Shown: positions 41,790 to 54,700 of the stretch, one piece after another
Layout of the letters: each line of letters opens with the position of its first letter
Position numbering within the stretch: position 1 is the first letter of the stretch
Assembly (NCBI RefSeq): GCF_000599885.1
Contig: NZ_JFGT01000006.1
Location: 434,001 to 498,000, forward strand
Length of the DNA stretch: 64,000 nt
Direction: 5' to 3'
Source of the DNA: Pantoea sp. IMH
GTDB taxonomy: Bacteria; Pseudomonadota; Gammaproteobacteria; Enterobacterales; Enterobacteriaceae
The notes under the pieces: model-generated
The model's input: only the letters and a program-made list of their open reading frames with translations
The model's database searches: none
Told to the model about the DNA's origin: nothing
Program-made: the position numbers and the translations under genes

Positions 41790-42153
41790 GGTATCGTTAA
41801 CATTAAAAACAAATGATCAAGCGCCGTCCTCAGGGGCGGCGTGTTGTTAATAAAGTGGTGTCCGGGAAGCCCTGTTAAGATTGATGACATTACGAATTAA
41901 ATTGCAATCATTGTTTCAAAGTGAAAACCCGCCGAAAAAAATCTTATTTTCCCGCTACTGTAAAACGATCGAATACCTTCTATAATGCGCGCCGTTAATG
42001 GGAATTCTCCCATTTAAGGGGCGGTTTGCTGCGCCCGAACGGAAAAAAGCGTGATTTAATACAATGTTACGATTTCCAGCGTAAATTGCATTGATCGCGC
42101 TAAAAAACGCTTCAGACTCCCTTTTTCCAACATTGTCGTATGGGTCACATTTA
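41790..42153. promoter_or_regulatory. Promoter and long leader of ydiY
   Basis: 364 bases without a gene. A perfect -10 hexamer TATAAT is at 41981-41986 with a poor -35. Just downstream is the perfect inverted repeat AATGGGA-ATTC-TCCCATT (41997-42014). If this promoter is used, the ydiY leader is about 160 nt and begins with that hairpin. Near 41821-41842 a GC-rich inverted repeat follows the preceding gene without a T-run. Confidence 0.5.
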
Positions 42154-42909
42154 ATGAAAGCGCTTAACAAGCTCTCTGTAGTTCTTTTGCTCTCCGCTGG
42201 CGCGCTGTGCCAGCAGGCACTGGCTGACAACAACGTATTTACGGTCATGGATGACCCTGCCACGGCAAAGAAAGATTTTGAAGGGAATGCGGCGGCGGGC
42301 TATCTGGCGCAAACCGGGAACACCACCAGTTCCTCGCTGACGGCGAACACCAATATGACCTGGTATCAGACCCGGATGGCCTGGAGCCTGTGGGGTAATG
42401 CGACCAACACCTCTTCCAATGATGAGCGTTCAGCAGAAACTTATCAGGTTGGTGGCCGCTCACGCTTTAATATCAATAACTATGACTATCTCTTCGGCCA
42501 GGCGAGCTGGCTGAGCGATCGCTTTAACGGTTACGATGGACGCTCTATCCTTGTTGCCGGTTACGGTCGCCAGGTGCTGAATGGCCCGGTGCACTCGCTA
42601 CGTCTGGAAGCGGGTCCCGGCGTCCGTTATGACGACTATCACGATGGTGGCGATGATACCCAGGTACTGGCCTACGGTGCGCTGAGCTATCAGTGGCAGC
42701 TGACCGATACGACGCGGTTTGTACAGGGCGTCTCGGTACTGGGTAGCGATGACACCACCGTCAACTCCGAAACGGGTTTGCAGGTCGCCATTAACGATCA
42801 TTTCTCTCTGAAACTGGCTTATAACGTCACCTGGAACCAGAATCCGCCTGAATCTGCGCCAGATAAAACGGATACTAAAACCACTGTTATGCTGTCATAC
42901 GCGCTGTAG
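42154..42909 (+). CDS. ydiY: Outer-membrane beta-barrel protein YdiY (DUF481)
   Basis: 251-residue DUF481 protein with a Sec signal peptide (to about QQALA, residue 24). Alternating beta-strand segments follow, rich in aromatic residues: GYLAQTGNTTSSSLTANT, WSLWGNATNTSSNDERSAE, DYLFGQASWLSDRFNGY and GPGVRYDDY. It aligns throughout with E. coli YdiY, which is reported to respond to acid. The ATG at 42154 was chosen because it starts the signal peptide; the Shine-Dalgarno match is weak. Function unknown. Confidence 0.9.
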   Translation: MKALNKLSVVLLLSAGALCQQALADNNVFTVMDDPATAKKDFEGNAAAGYLAQTGNTTSSSLTANTNMTWYQTRMAWSLWGNATNTSSNDERSAETYQVGGRSRFNINNYDYLFGQASWLSDRFNGYDGRSILVAGYGRQVLNGPVHSLRLEAGPGVRYDDYHDGGDDTQVLAYGALSYQWQLTDTTRFVQGVSVLGSDDTTVNSETGLQVAINDHFSLKLAYNVTWNQNPPESAPDKTDTKTTVMLSYAL

Positions 42910-43294
42910 AAGCATCCGGGCTGGCTTAACGCCGGCCCCTCCTGCTCAGAGCAAAGTGCCTTGTACAGGTGCTTTTCTCGGGTGCAATGACGCCATTTAC
43001 TGGCCTGTCTGCTGTTGCAATCTCCCGTTCTCGCTTCTTAAGTCCATGAACTCTGTTGAATTACTGCTTCCGCCACAAAGAACACCTCGCCGTGCAATTT
43101 GTCTCCATGGCGTGTAAGATGTTCGCTTCTCAAGAGTTTTTGCCAGTGGCAGACTTTTGTTCAGGTATACCAGGCTGGGTACCAAACTGACAAATGTGAG
43201 TTGGTTTCAAGTGCTAACGGCTTGTTGTATAAAGTAAAAATGACTTTTGTATGTAGCCTTGCGTATGGGTTACCACTGCAATTAAGGATGTTAA
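42910..43294 (+). promoter_or_regulatory. thrS leader region with probable translational operator
   Basis: No gene is supported in these 385 bases. The last 100 bases form the thrS leader. In E. coli this leader imitates the tRNA-Thr anticodon arm and binds threonyl-tRNA synthetase to block its own translation. The segment GCCTTGCGTATGGG (43256-43269) contains a CGT in a position like the operator's anticodon-like loop. The repression model is established for E. coli; its presence here is by similarity. Confidence 0.5.
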
Positions 43295-45223
43295 ATGCCC
43301 GTAATTACTCTTCCTGATGGAAGCCAGCGTACTTTCGACCACGCCGTCAGTGTGATGGAGATAGCCCAGGATATCGGTCCTGGCCTGGCGAAAGCCTGCA
43401 TTGCCGGTCGCGTTAATGGTGAGTTGGTGGACGCCACCGACCCGATTACCGCTGACGCCAGTGTCGCTATCATCACCGCGAAAGATGAAGCAGGTCTGGA
43501 AATTATCCGCCACTCATGTGCGCACCTGCTTGGTCATGCCATCAAGCAACTGTGGCCTGATACCAAAATGGCGATTGGTCCGGTTATCGACAACGGCTTC
43601 TATTACGATGTCGATATTGACCGTACGCTGACCCAGGAAGACATTGAGCTGCTGGAGAAGCGGATGCACCAGCTGGCTGAAACCAACTATGACGTCATCA
43701 AGAAAAAGGTGAGCTGGCAGGAAGCGCGTGACGCGTTTGCCGCCCGTGGCGAAACCTATAAAATGCTGATCCTTGATGAAAACATCAGCCATGACGATCA
43801 GCCTGGTCTTTATCATCATGAAGAATATGTCGACATGTGCCGTGGGCCGCATGTGCCGAACATGCGTTTTTGTCACCATTTCAAACTGCAGAAGATTTCC
43901 GGCGCTTACTGGCGCGGCGACAGCAATAACAAAATGCTACAGCGTATCTACGGTACGGCCTGGGCAGATAAAAAACAGCTGGCGGCTTATCTGCAGCGTC
44001 TCGAAGAGGCGGGCAAGCGTGACCACCGCAAAATCGGCAAGCAGCTCGACCTGTATCATATGCAGGAAGAAGCGCCAGGCATGGTCTTCTGGCACAACGA
44101 CGGCTGGACGATTTTCCGCGAACTGGAAGTTTTCGTGCGCAGCAAGCTGACCGAGTATGACTACCAGGAAGTGAAAGGGCCATTGATGATGGACCGCGTT
44201 CTCTGGGAAAAAACCGGCCACTGGGAAAACTATAAAGAAGCGATGTTCACCACCTCTTCCGAGAACCGTGAATATTGCATTAAGCCAATGAATTGCCCTG
44301 GCCACGTGCAGATTTTCAATCAGGGTCTAAAATCATACCGCGACCTGCCGTTGCGCATGGCTGAATTTGGTAGCTGCCACCGCAATGAGCCTTCTGGCGC
44401 GCTGCATGGTTTAATGCGCGTTCGCGGCTTCACGCAGGATGATGCGCACATCTTCTGTACTGAGGAGCAGGTACGTGCCGAAGTGAACAGCTGCATTCGT
44501 ATGGTTTACGATATGTACAGCACCTTCGGCTTTGAAAAAATTGCGGTAAAACTCTCTACCCGTCCGGCCAAACGTATTGGTTCTGATGAGCAGTGGGACC
44601 GTGCCGAGGCCGATCTGGCCGCCGCGCTGGAAGAGAACGACATTCCGTTCGACTATCAGCCGGGTGAAGGCGCCTTTTACGGCCCCAAAATTGAGTTTAC
44701 CCTGCACGACTGCCTCGACCGGGCCTGGCAGTGCGGCACCGTACAGCTGGACTTCTCGCTGCCGGGTCGCCTCAGCGCCTCTTACGTAGGTGAAAATAAC
44801 GAACGTCAGGTGCCGGTGATGATTCACCGTGCCATTCTGGGTTCTGTGGAGCGTTTTATCGGTATTCTTACCGAGGAATATGCCGGTTTCTTCCCAACCT
44901 GGCTCGCTCCGGTACAAGTAGTGGTGATGAATATCACCGATGGCCAGTCCGAATATGTTGCAGAATTGACCCAAAAACTTCAGAATGCGGGCATTCGGGT
45001 AAAAGCGGACTTGAGAAACGAGAAGATTGGCTTTAAAATCCGCGAGCACACTTTACGTCGTGTCCCGTATATGTTGGTCTGTGGTGATAAAGAGGTGGAA
45101 GCAGGCAAAGTTGCCGTTCGCACCCGCCGTGGTAAAGACCTGGGAAGCATGGATGTAAATGACGTGATCGCGAAGCTGCAGCAAGAGATACGCAGTCGCA
45201 ATCTTCATCAACTGGAGGAATAA
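43295..45223 (+). CDS. thrS: Threonyl-tRNA synthetase
   Basis: Class II synthetase that charges tRNA-Thr. At 642 residues it equals the E. coli enzyme. It has an N-terminal TGS domain (1-62), the editing domain with [10 protein letters not shown] (His/Cys zinc-type editing site, near 72), the class II core with NCPGHVQIF and [15 protein letters not shown], and the anticodon-binding domain (about 540-642). AAGGATG precedes ATG 43295. First gene of the thrS-infC-rpmI-rplT cluster. Confidence 0.98.
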   Translation: MPVITLPDGSQRTFDHAVSVMEIAQDIGPGLAKACIAGRVNGELVDATDPITADASVAIITAKDEAGLEIIRHSCAHLLGHAIKQLWPDTKMAIGPVIDNGFYYDVDIDRTLTQEDIELLEKRMHQLAETNYDVIKKKVSWQEARDAFAARGETYKMLILDENISHDDQPGLYHHEEYVDMCRGPHVPNMRFCHHFKLQKISGAYWRGDSNNKMLQRIYGTAWADKKQLAAYLQRLEEAGKRDHRKIGKQLDLYHMQEEAPGMVFWHNDGWTIFRELEVFVRSKLTEYDYQEVKGPLMMDRVLWEKTGHWENYKEAMFTTSSENREYCIKPMNCPGHVQIFNQGLKSYRDLPLRMAEFGSCHRNEPSGALHGLMRVRGFTQDDAHIFCTEEQVRAEVNSCIRMVYDMYSTFGFEKIAVKLSTRPAKRIGSDEQWDRAEADLAAALEENDIPFDYQPGEGAFYGPKIEFTLHDCLDRAWQCGTVQLDFSLPGRLSASYVGENNERQVPVMIHRAILGSVERFIGILTEEYAGFFPTWLAPVQVVVMNITDGQSEYVAELTQKLQNAGIRVKADLRNEKIGFKIREHTLRRVPYMLVCGDKEVEAGKVAVRTRRGKDLGSMDVNDVIAKLQQEIRSRNLHQLEE

Positions 45224-45778
<555 letters not shown>

Positions 45779-45790
45779 GCTTAAAAGTAA

Positions 45791-46072
<282 letters not shown>

Positions 46073-46168
46073 GTAAACCCTTTTTAGTGCCGGATCGCTT
46101 CCGGATTGCCGACAGAATGCGGCAGACGGTAGCGGGAAGGTAAAACAGAATATGAACAGGAGAGCTAA

Positions 46169-46525
<357 letters not shown>

Positions 46526-46533
46526 GTCAGGTG

Positions 46534-46566
46534 AAAGAGGGAGCTTGTCTCCCTCTTTTATTTTAT
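46534..46566 (+). terminator. Terminator after rplT
   Basis: AAAGAGGGAG (46534-46543) pairs with CTCCCTCTTT (46549-46558), followed by TATTTTAT. Confidence 0.9.
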
Positions 46567-46657
46567 CTAACCTTCGCAAAAGGTTGACATTTCTGCCGCT
46601 GCGTTTTTCAATAGTGCGTATGTCGCAGAGTCAGGCAGGATAACAAGGTACAGACCC

Positions 46658-46699
46658 ATGCACGCCAGTTTTCGTTTCTTTTTTTACTTTAGCACCTGA
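46658..46699 (+). CDS. pheM: pheST leader peptide PheM
   Basis: 13-codon leader peptide MHASFRFFFYFST with five phenylalanines (positions 5, 7, 8, 9, 11), ending at TGA 46697-46699. Ribosome stalling at the Phe codons when charged tRNA-Phe is scarce prevents the downstream attenuator from forming. It is slightly shorter than the 14-residue E. coli peptide. AAGGTAC lies about 10 bases upstream of the ATG. Confidence 0.92.
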   Translation: MHASFRFFFYFST

Positions 46700-46745
46700 T
46701 CGCCGGGAGCTTTTGCGCAGAGAAAAGAAACGAAAATTCGCGCCG

Positions 46746-46771
46746 AAAGCCTCCCTCGTGGAGGCTTTTTT
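46746..46771 (+). terminator. pheST attenuator
   Basis: AAAGCCTCC (46746-46754) pairs with GGAGGCTTT (46760-46768), followed by TTT. It lies between pheM and pheS, the position of the E. coli attenuator. The stretch GAGAAAAGAAACGAAAA (46719-46735) complements the Phe-codon region and can form the alternative structures. Confidence 0.9.
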
Positions 46772-46788
46772 GTTTCTGGCGTCGCTGA

Positions 46789-47838
<1,050 letters not shown>

Positions 47839-47852
47839 AGGCGGGCACTCCT

Positions 47853-50240
47853 ATGAAATTCAGCGAACTCTGGTTGCGTGAGTGGGTTAACCCGGCCATC
47901 GACAGCGCAGCACTCTCAGAACAGATTACCATGGCCGGTCTGGAAGTTGACGGCGTTGAAACCGTCGCCGGTACTTTTCATGGCGTGGTGGTGGGGGAAG
48001 TGGTTGAATGCGGCCAGCACCCGAACGCGGATAAACTTCGCGTCACCAAAATCAACGTAGGCGGCGATCGCCTGCTGGATATTGTCTGCGGCGCACCTAA
48101 TTGTCGCCAGGGGCTTAAGGTCGCCGTCGCCACCATCGGCGCGGTACTGCCGGGCAACTTTAAAATCAAAGCGGCCAAACTGCGCGGCGAGCCGTCTGAA
48201 GGGATGCTCTGCTCATTTTCAGAACTGGGTATTTCAGACGACCACAATGGCATCATTGAACTGCCGCTGGAGGCGCCGGTCGGCACTGATATCCGGGAAT
48301 ATCTGCAGCTTAATGATAACGCCATTGAAATCAGCGTAACGCCCAACCGCGCTGACTGCCTGAGTATCCTTGGTGTGGCGCGTGATGTGGCAGTACTGAA
48401 TAAACTTCCGCTGATTGAGCCCGAGATTACGCCTGTTGCGGCCTCTGTTCAGGACACTTTCCCCATTCGCGTCGATGCGCCGGACGCCTGTCCGCGTTAT
48501 CTGGGGCGCGTGATCAGAAATATTAACGTCAAAGCGACCACGCCTTTGTGGATGCGTGAGAAGCTGCGCCGTTGCGGCATCCGCTCCATCGATCCGGTTG
48601 TCGATATCACCAACTTTGTCCTGCTAGAGCTGGGACAACCGATGCATGCCTTCGACCTCGATCGTATCGAGGGCGGTATTGTGGTGCGCATGGCGGAAGA
48701 GGGTGAAAACCTGACGCTGCTGGATGGCACCGAAGCTAAGCTCAGTGCGGATACGTTAGTGATTGCCGATCACCATAAAGCGCTGGCGATGGGCGGCATT
48801 TTTGGCGGCGAGCAGTCTGGCGTCAATGAAGAGACAACCAGCATTCTTTTCGAATGTGCTTTCTTCAGCCCGCTGTCGATCACTGGCCGTGCGCGCCGTC
48901 TGGGTCTGCACACCGATGCCTCCCACCGTTATGAGCGTGGTGTCGATCCGGCGCTACAGTACAAAGCGATGGAACGCGCGACTCGCCTGTTGCTGGATAT
49001 CTGCGGCGGTGAAGCGGGCCCGGTTATCGACGTAACCAGTGAAGCCTCACTGCCACCTCGCGCCACCATTACGCTGCGTCGTGAAAAACTGGACCGTCTG
49101 ATTGGTCATGTTATCGCCGATGGGGATGTCACCGATATTCTGAGCCGCCTGGGTTGCGAAGTCACTGCTACCAACGGTGAGTGGAAAGCTGTCGCGCCGA
49201 GCTGGCGCTTCGATATCGCTATCGAAGAAGATCTGGTGGAAGAAGTCGCGCGTATTTACGGCTATAACAATATTCCCGATGTGCCTGTGCAAGCCGGTCT
49301 GGTGATGACCCGCCACCGCGAATCCAGCCTGTCGCTTAAGCGCGCTAAAGCAATGCTGGTGGACAAAGGCTATCAGGAGGCCATTACCTACAGCTTCGTT
49401 GATCCTAAAGTACAGGCGTTGCTGCATCCGGGTGAAGAAAATCTGCTGCTGCCAAGCCCGATTTCGATCGAAATGTCCGCCATGCGTCTTTCACTCTGGA
49501 GCGGCCTGCTCTCTGCGGTGGTTTACAATCAGAATCGCCAGCAAAACCGCGTACGTCTGTTTGAAAGCGGGTTGCGCTTTGTCCCTGATACGCAGGCAAA
49601 CCTGGGGATCAGACAGGATGTTATGCTGGCAGGCGTTATCAGCGGTGCCCGTTATGAAGAGCACTGGGATCTGGCGCGTCAGGCAGTTGACTTCTATGAT
49701 TTGAAAGGCGATTTAGAGTCCGTCCTGGATTTGACCGGGCGAATGGATGCGTTTTCATTCCGTGCCGAAACTCACCCTGCGCTGCATCCGGGCCAGAGTG
49801 CCGCCATTTATTTACGCGGTGAAGCTGTCGGTTTTATCGGTGTGGTGCATCCGGAACTTGAGCGGAAACTGGATCTTAACGGTCGTACGGTGGTGTTCGA
49901 ACTGGAGTGGGAGAAGGTGGCAGACCGCGTCCTGCCTGACGCGAGCGAGATTTCGCGCTTCCCGGCAAACCGTCGTGATATCGCCGTTGTGGTGGCTGAA
50001 AACGTTCCGGCAGCAGATATCATCGCGGAGTGTAAGAAAGTTGGCGTAAATCAGGTAGTTGGCGTAAACTTGTTTGATGTGTACCGTGGTAAGGGCGTAA
50101 ATGAAGGTTTTAAGAGCCTCGCTATCAGCCTGATTTTGCAAGATACCAGCCGGACACTCGAAGAAGAGGAGATTGCCGCTACCGTTGCAAAATGCGTAGA
50201 GGCACTAAAAGAGCGATTCCAAGCATCCTTGAGGGATTGA
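47853..50240 (+). CDS. pheT: Phenylalanyl-tRNA synthetase beta subunit
   Basis: 795-residue structural and editing subunit, identical in length to E. coli PheT. Domains: N-terminal segment, tRNA-binding OB fold (about 40-150, with [15 protein letters not shown]), B3/B4 editing domain (about 210-380), B5 (about 400-475), a catalytic-like core, and the C-terminal FDX anticodon-binding domain (about 700-795). GGCGGGCAC is a modest ribosome-binding stretch. ihfA begins four bases after the stop. Confidence 0.98.
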   Translation: MKFSELWLREWVNPAIDSAALSEQITMAGLEVDGVETVAGTFHGVVVGEVVECGQHPNADKLRVTKINVGGDRLLDIVCGAPNCRQGLKVAVATIGAVLPGNFKIKAAKLRGEPSEGMLCSFSELGISDDHNGIIELPLEAPVGTDIREYLQLNDNAIEISVTPNRADCLSILGVARDVAVLNKLPLIEPEITPVAASVQDTFPIRVDAPDACPRYLGRVIRNINVKATTPLWMREKLRRCGIRSIDPVVDITNFVLLELGQPMHAFDLDRIEGGIVVRMAEEGENLTLLDGTEAKLSADTLVIADHHKALAMGGIFGGEQSGVNEETTSILFECAFFSPLSITGRARRLGLHTDASHRYERGVDPALQYKAMERATRLLLDICGGEAGPVIDVTSEASLPPRATITLRREKLDRLIGHVIADGDVTDILSRLGCEVTATNGEWKAVAPSWRFDIAIEEDLVEEVARIYGYNNIPDVPVQAGLVMTRHRESSLSLKRAKAMLVDKGYQEAITYSFVDPKVQALLHPGEENLLLPSPISIEMSAMRLSLWSGLLSAVVYNQNRQQNRVRLFESGLRFVPDTQANLGIRQDVMLAGVISGARYEEHWDLARQAVDFYDLKGDLESVLDLTGRMDAFSFRAETHPALHPGQSAAIYLRGEAVGFIGVVHPELERKLDLNGRTVVFELEWEKVADRVLPDASEISRFPANRRDIAVVVAENVPAADIIAECKKVGVNQVVGVNLFDVYRGKGVNEGFKSLAISLILQDTSRTLEEEEIAATVAKCVEALKERFQASLRD

Positions 50241-50244
50241 ACCT

Positions 50245-50544
50245 ATGGCGCTTACAAAAGCTGAAATGTCTGAATACCTGTTTGAGAAGCTGGGCCTGAG
50301 CAAACGGGATGCCAAAGAGCTGGTCGAGCTGTTTTTTGAAGAGGTACGCCGCGCTTTGGAAAATGGTGAACAGGTTAAACTGTCAGGCTTTGGCAATTTC
50401 GACCTTCGCGACAAAAACCAACGTCCGGGGCGTAACCCTAAGACTGGTGAAGACATTCCAATTACGGCGCGCCGGGTGGTAACCTTCCGCCCGGGGCAGA
50501 AGTTAAAAAGCCGGGTTGAGAACGCCTCACCAAAAGAAGACTGA
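50245..50544 (+). CDS. ihfA: Integration host factor alpha subunit
   Basis: 99-residue DNA-bending protein, almost identical to E. coli Ihf[39 protein letters not shown], and the beta-ribbon arm [16 protein letters not shown]. It forms a heterodimer with IhfB and here could support sigma-54 promoters such as that of ast. TGAGGG precedes the start. It shares a transcript with pheST and ends in a strong terminator. Confidence 0.98.
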   Translation: MALTKAEMSEYLFEKLGLSKRDAKELVELFFEEVRRALENGEQVKLSGFGNFDLRDKNQRPGRNPKTGEDIPITARRVVTFRPGQKLKSRVENASPKED

Positions 50545-50557
50545 TTTCTGCCCGTTT

Positions 50558-50583
50558 AAAAGGCCGCATATGCGGCCTTTTTC
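50558..50583 (+). terminator. Terminator after ihfA
   Basis: AAAGGCCGCAT (50559-50569) pairs with ATGCGGCCTTT (50570-50580), then TTT. A near-perfect palindrome. Confidence 0.92.
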
Positions 50584-50654
50584 ATATTTACCGGTGGAGA
50601 ACAGTGGTTACCGCGTTACCTTGTCGTAGAGTTGTACGCTGATAGTTGAGATAA

Positions 50655-51638
50655 ATGACCCTGATTTTACCCCTGAAAGAACGTGCAAGACGTCATCAGC
50701 GGCGCTGGCTCGGCGCTCTGTTGCTGTTCACATTGCTGATGTTTCTGCTCAGCCTGTGTGCCGGGGAGCGCTGGCTGTCACCAGCAGACTGGTTCACGGC
50801 ACAGGGCGAACTCTTTGTCGGCCAGCTCCGCCTGCCACGCACGCTTGCCGTGTTGCTGGTTGGTGCCTCGCTCGCCGTTGCTGGTGCGGTTATGCAGGCG
50901 CTGTTTGAAAATCCGCTGGCGGAGCCCGGGCTGCTTGGCGTCTCGAATGGTGCTGGTGTCGGGCTGGTCCTCGGCGTGTTTACCGCGACGGAGGCCCTCT
51001 GGCAGCTGAGCCTGTATGCCGTCGCGGGCGCGCTTACCATCACCTTTCTTTTGCTGCGTTTTTCACGCCGGGCGCTATCCAACAGCCGTCTGCTGCTGGC
51101 GGGCGTGGCGCTGGGTATTATTTGTAGCGCGGTGATGACCTGGGCGGTCTACTTCAGCAGCAACCTTGATCTTCGTCAGCTGATGTACTGGATGATGGGC
51201 GGCTTCAGCGGCGTGGACTGGCGCTCCGGCTGGCTGATGCTGGCGCTGCTGCCGCTTCTGGTATGGCTCTGCTCCCGCTGGCAGGTGCTTAACCTCATCG
51301 CGCTGGGGGAAACGTCAGCCCGTCAGCTGGGCGTGCCGTTGTTGCTCTGGCGCAATCTGCTGGTGGGAGCCATCGGCTGGCTTACCGGTGTGAGCGTGGC
51401 GCTGGCAGGCGCTATCGGCTTTGTCGGGCTGGTTGTACCGCATATACTCAGGCTCAACGGGCTACAGGATCACCGCTGCCTGCTGCCTGCCTGCGCGCTC
51501 ACCGGCGGTAGCGTGTTGCTGGCCGCTGACATTATTGCGAGACTGGCAATCTCTTCGGCGGAGTTACCCATTGGGGTGGTGACCGCCACGCTGGGCGCGC
51601 CGGTATTTATCTGGCTATTATTGAAAACCCGCCCCTGA
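50655..51638 (+). CDS. btuC: Vitamin B12 ABC transporter permease BtuC
   Basis: FecCD-family inner-membrane permease of 327 residues with about ten helices. Landmarks are [36 protein letters not shown] and the cytoplasmic coupling region [15 protein letters not shown] near residue 255. With BtuD it imports cobalamin delivered by BtuF. The gene order btuC-btuE-btuD is the E. coli arrangement, downstream of ihfA. Confidence 0.95.
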   Translation: MTLILPLKERARRHQRRWLGALLLFTLLMFLLSLCAGERWLSPADWFTAQGELFVGQLRLPRTLAVLLVGASLAVAGAVMQALFENPLAEPGLLGVSNGAGVGLVLGVFTATEALWQLSLYAVAGALTITFLLLRFSRRALSNSRLLLAGVALGIICSAVMTWAVYFSSNLDLRQLMYWMMGGFSGVDWRSGWLMLALLPLLVWLCSRWQVLNLIALGETSARQLGVPLLLWRNLLVGAIGWLTGVSVALAGAIGFVGLVVPHILRLNGLQDHRCLLPACALTGGSVLLAADIIARLAISSAELPIGVVTATLGAPVFIWLLLKTRP

Positions 51639-51674
51639 AAACGGGGTGCCATCCCATTAACACAGGATATGCCC

Positions 51675-52220
51675 ATGACGATTTTCGATACAGAACTGGT
51701 AACGCTTGAGGGTGAACGCACCACGCTGGCACAGTGGCAGGGCCAGGTATTGCTGGTAGTCAACGTAGCCTCAAAGTGCGGCCTGACGCCGCAGTATGAG
51801 CAGCTGGAAAATATTCATAAGGCCTGGCAGCCGCAGGGCTTTTCCGTTCTCGGCTTCCCCTGCAACGCTTTTCTCGGGCAGGAGCCGGGCACGGAAGAAG
51901 AGATCAAAACTTTTTGCAGTACCACCTATGGGGTCACCTTCCCCATGTTTAGCAAGATTGAGGTTAACGGCCCGCATCGACACCCTCTTTACCAACAGCT
52001 GATCGCCGCGAGGCCGGAGGCCGTTGCGCCTGAGGAGAGCGGGTTCCTGGCGCGGATGGCGAGTAAAGGACGCGCGCCGAAAGAGCAGGGCGATATCCTG
52101 TGGAATTTCGAAAAGTTCCTGATCGGCCGTGATGGAACCGTGGTTCAGCGCTTCTCACCCGATATGACGCCGGAAGATCCAATTGTAATGGAGAGTATCA
52201 AGCTGGCGCTGGCAAAATAA
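51675..52220 (+). CDS. btuE: Thioredoxin/glutathione peroxidase BtuE
   Basis: 181-residue thiol peroxidase of the glutathione peroxidase family. The peroxidatic cysteine is Cys35 in NVASKCGLTPQY, with the conserved Gln/Trp partners in GFPCNAFLGQEPG and ILWNFEKFL. Despite its place in the btu operon it is not needed for B12 import; E. coli BtuE reduces peroxides with thioredoxin. ATG 51675 has AGGA seven bases upstream, whereas ATG 51669 would be only one base from it. btuD starts directly after its stop. Confidence 0.93.
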   Translation: MTIFDTELVTLEGERTTLAQWQGQVLLVVNVASKCGLTPQYEQLENIHKAWQPQGFSVLGFPCNAFLGQEPGTEEEIKTFCSTTYGVTFPMFSKIEVNGPHRHPLYQQLIAARPEAVAPEESGFLARMASKGRAPKEQGDILWNFEKFLIGRDGTVVQRFSPDMTPEDPIVMESIKLALAK

Positions 52221-52961
52221 ATGCTGCTTGTCTGCCGGGACGTGGCGGTCAGCCAGCGCTTCTTACCCTTCAGCGCAGAGGTCCATCAGGGCGAGTTGGT
52301 ACACCTGCTTGGTCCTAACGGCGCCGGAAAAAGTTCGCTGCTGGCCGCGCTGTCAGGATTACTGCCTGCCAGTGGCGCCATCATTTTCGCCGGTAAACGG
52401 CTGGATGCATGGCGTGCCGACAGTCTTGCGCAGCGCAGGGCTTATCTGCATCAGCAGCAGCTTCCGCCGGGAAATATGCCGGTCTGGCATTATCTGGAAC
52501 TGCACAGAGGTTCAGTGCGTGCGTCGGATGATGAGCTGCGGCTGCCAGCGCTCGTTCAGGCTTTTCAACTGCAAGATAAACTGGATCGCCTGCTGACGCA
52601 GCTCTCTGGCGGTGAGTGGCAGCGCGTCAGGCTGGCGGCAATGTTTTGTCAGCTTGGTCAGCCAGCGGGCAAGCTTTTGCTGCTTGATGAACCGCTGACC
52701 GGGCTGGATCTGGCACAGCAGGCAGCCTTTGACCGTTATCTCGCTTCGCTGCTTACAGAAGGGCTGACGGCGATTGTTAGCGGTCATGATATCAACCACA
52801 CCTTGCACCATGCTCAGCGCGTCTGGCTGATGAAAAATGGCAAGATGGTGAGACAGGGAAGCGTAAAGGACGTCCTGCAACCGGTCATCCTGAGTGCGGT
52901 TTATCAGGTTCCGTTCCGGCGTATCGCCGTTGACGGAGATGAAATGCTTTCCACCCACTGA
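52221..52961 (+). CDS. btuD: Vitamin B12 ABC transporter ATPase BtuD
   Basis: 246-residue ABC ATPase. Walker A is GPNGAGKSS (31-39), the signature is LSGGEWQRV near 128, and Walker B is LLLLDEPLTGLD near 153, with the switch His in IVSGHDINHT near 190. It pairs with BtuC. Its ATG is the first codon after the btuE stop, indicating coupled translation. Confidence 0.95.
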   Translation: MLLVCRDVAVSQRFLPFSAEVHQGELVHLLGPNGAGKSSLLAALSGLLPASGAIIFAGKRLDAWRADSLAQRRAYLHQQQLPPGNMPVWHYLELHRGSVRASDDELRLPALVQAFQLQDKLDRLLTQLSGGEWQRVRLAAMFCQLGQPAGKLLLLDEPLTGLDLAQQAAFDRYLASLLTEGLTAIVSGHDINHTLHHAQRVWLMKNGKMVRQGSVKDVLQPVILSAVYQVPFRRIAVDGDEMLSTH

Positions 52962-53029
52962 TGTAGTGATATTGTCAGCAACCCACCTCTGTGGGTAAAG
53001 TAGAATGATCTTCTGAGGGATTTTGAGTT

Positions 53030-53500
53030 ATGCGCTACGGGCTACTGCTTTTTATTATTCTGCTTGCGGGCTGTAGCAGCCACGCGCCGCCACCGGATGG
53101 ACGCCTGGCGGATTCCGTTATGGTGATTGCACAACTTGATGACCAGCTTAACGCCTGGCACGGCACGCCTTACCGTTATGGCGGAACGACTCACAGAGGC
53201 GTTGACTGCTCCGGTTTTGTCTGGCTGACGTTCCGCGATCGCTTCGGTATCCAGCTGCCAAGAACCACCGCTGCCCAGACAAAAATCGGCACCAGAATTG
53301 ATAAAGATGATCTGCTGCCGGGCGATTTAGTCTTCTTTAAGACCGGCAGCGGCGAAAATGGCCTGCATGTTGGCGTCTATGATACAAACAACAGGTTTAT
53401 TCATGCCTCAACCAGTCAGGGCGTTATTCGCTCTTCTTTAAATAATGTTTACTGGAAAAAGGTATATTGGCAGGCCAGACGGATCCAGGATAATGGATAA
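53030..53500 (+). CDS. nlpC: NlpC/P60 family lipoprotein NlpC
   Basis: 156-residue lipoprotein with lipobox LLAGC (Cys15) and an NlpC/P60 cysteine peptidase domain. Catalytic Cys60 lies in RGVDCSGF, with His113 (GLHVGVYD) and His125 (FIHAS). Enzymes of this family cleave peptide bonds of peptidoglycan; NlpC itself is little studied. Upstream spacing from btuD is 68 bases. Confidence 0.94.
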   Translation: MRYGLLLFIILLAGCSSHAPPPDGRLADSVMVIAQLDDQLNAWHGTPYRYGGTTHRGVDCSGFVWLTFRDRFGIQLPRTTAAQTKIGTRIDKDDLLPGDLVFFKTGSGENGLHVGVYDTNNRFIHASTSQGVIRSSLNNVYWKKVYWQARRIQDNG

Positions 53501-53959
53501 GAAGGCGGCTAATAATCTGCCGGGAAAGGATAATATTTGATCATTTGGTTTAATGAGGGATTATTAATCCCGGATCGATTCGTTGCGTTTATCAACGGGC
53601 ATCAGGAAAACTGCGCGGGTAATTGTGAACGAAGTCATATTTTTATCAGATACCCGTAAATTGATGAGGATATGATACTGATGTCTCTCTGTTTTCTTTA
53701 AAGAGTTAAGTATCTTTTATAATAATTATGTGTCAGGTTAAGCTATGCAAACGGGCTGACGTCTGCCCGTCGGACTGCAGATGCGCAGCGGATAATCACT
53801 GCCGTCTCAGGTTACAGGTGCCGGCTCCGTCCACCTGCCGCCTTCAGCAACCTGAGTGACTGAAGGTATCGTCTGGTTGTCTTACGCCTTTCCTGATTGC
53901 CGTCCGGTAAAACGGGCAGAGTGAATGCGAAGATCGCCAATTAATCATGGCTGAATATA
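53501..53959. other. Intergenic region before the YdiV-like gene
   Basis: 459 bases with no supported gene. It is AT-rich in the first half and contains ATTAATCCCGGAT-type imperfect repeats near 53560. A hairpin ACGGGC..GCCCGT lies at 53750-53769. No promoter element stands out. Confidence 0.5.
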
Positions 53960-54700
53960 ATGAAAATCCATCTGACAGCGGATTATAAGAGTTACCCGAC
54001 GTTTTATCCTGTCTACAGTTTTCAGGGCAAGCTAATTGCCGTGGAACTGATGACACATTTCTCGCAAAGTGAGGCTAACGTGGCCATCCCTCAGGATATG
54101 GTGCTGCCTCAGTTAGATAACGACCAGCGTATTGCATTACTACAAAAGCAAATTAATTGTCTCGAAAGTCATCAGGATTTCTTTTGCAAACATCGCATCA
54201 GGGCGGCGCTGAATATTGATGCGCTGACGGCCCGGTTACTGCTTGATAATGAGATTCTTTCCCGTAAGCTGGCGCTGCTTAACGGACTGGAGCTGGAAAT
54301 AAACGAAAGCTTTACCGACTTCAGAACTGGCAACGAGAATAACTGCCTGATGGCGCTTAAAGCGCGTTACGACCTTAGCCTGCAAAATTATGGCGCAGGC
54401 AAAGCCTCCTCAAAAGCCGTTTATGACAATCTGTTCACCACCATAAAACTGGATAAAGGTTTTATTAAACAGCACATCAATAAGCTCTCTTTCAGACCTT
54501 TTATCAACGCCGTACTGGAACATATTAAGCCTCATTGTCAGCGCGTCATTGTTCAGGGCATTGATGACGCCTCTGCGCTGGAACGCATCAGTGATTTTCC
54601 CTTCGATGGCATCCAGAGTACGCTTTTTGCGCCCGCCAGCGAAGATTCACTGGAGGCGCTGATTCGTCCTCCTGAAGTGTTCGCTGAGCGTCAATTCTGA
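53960..54700 (+). CDS. ydiV: Degenerate EAL-domain regulator, YdiV-like
   Basis: 246-residue single EAL-type domain. The signature position reads ELM (29-31) in AVELMTHF instead of EAL, and most metal-binding acidic residues are missing, so cyclic-di-GMP hydrolysis is unlikely. The pattern follows E. coli YdiV (VELITHF, ALNI, NYGAGKASSKAVYDNLFT, LDKGFI), the protein that binds FlhDC and blocks flagellar gene activation. Its place after nlpC and before selO matches E. coli. Sequence similarity to YdiV is moderate, so the target could differ. Confidence 0.83.
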   Translation: MKIHLTADYKSYPTFYPVYSFQGKLIAVELMTHFSQSEANVAIPQDMVLPQLDNDQRIALLQKQINCLESHQDFFCKHRIRAALNIDALTARLLLDNEILSRKLALLNGLELEINESFTDFRTGNENNCLMALKARYDLSLQNYGAGKASSKAVYDNLFTTIKLDKGFIKQHINKLSFRPFINAVLEHIKPHCQRVIVQGIDDASALERISDFPFDGIQSTLFAPASEDSLEALIRPPEVFAERQF

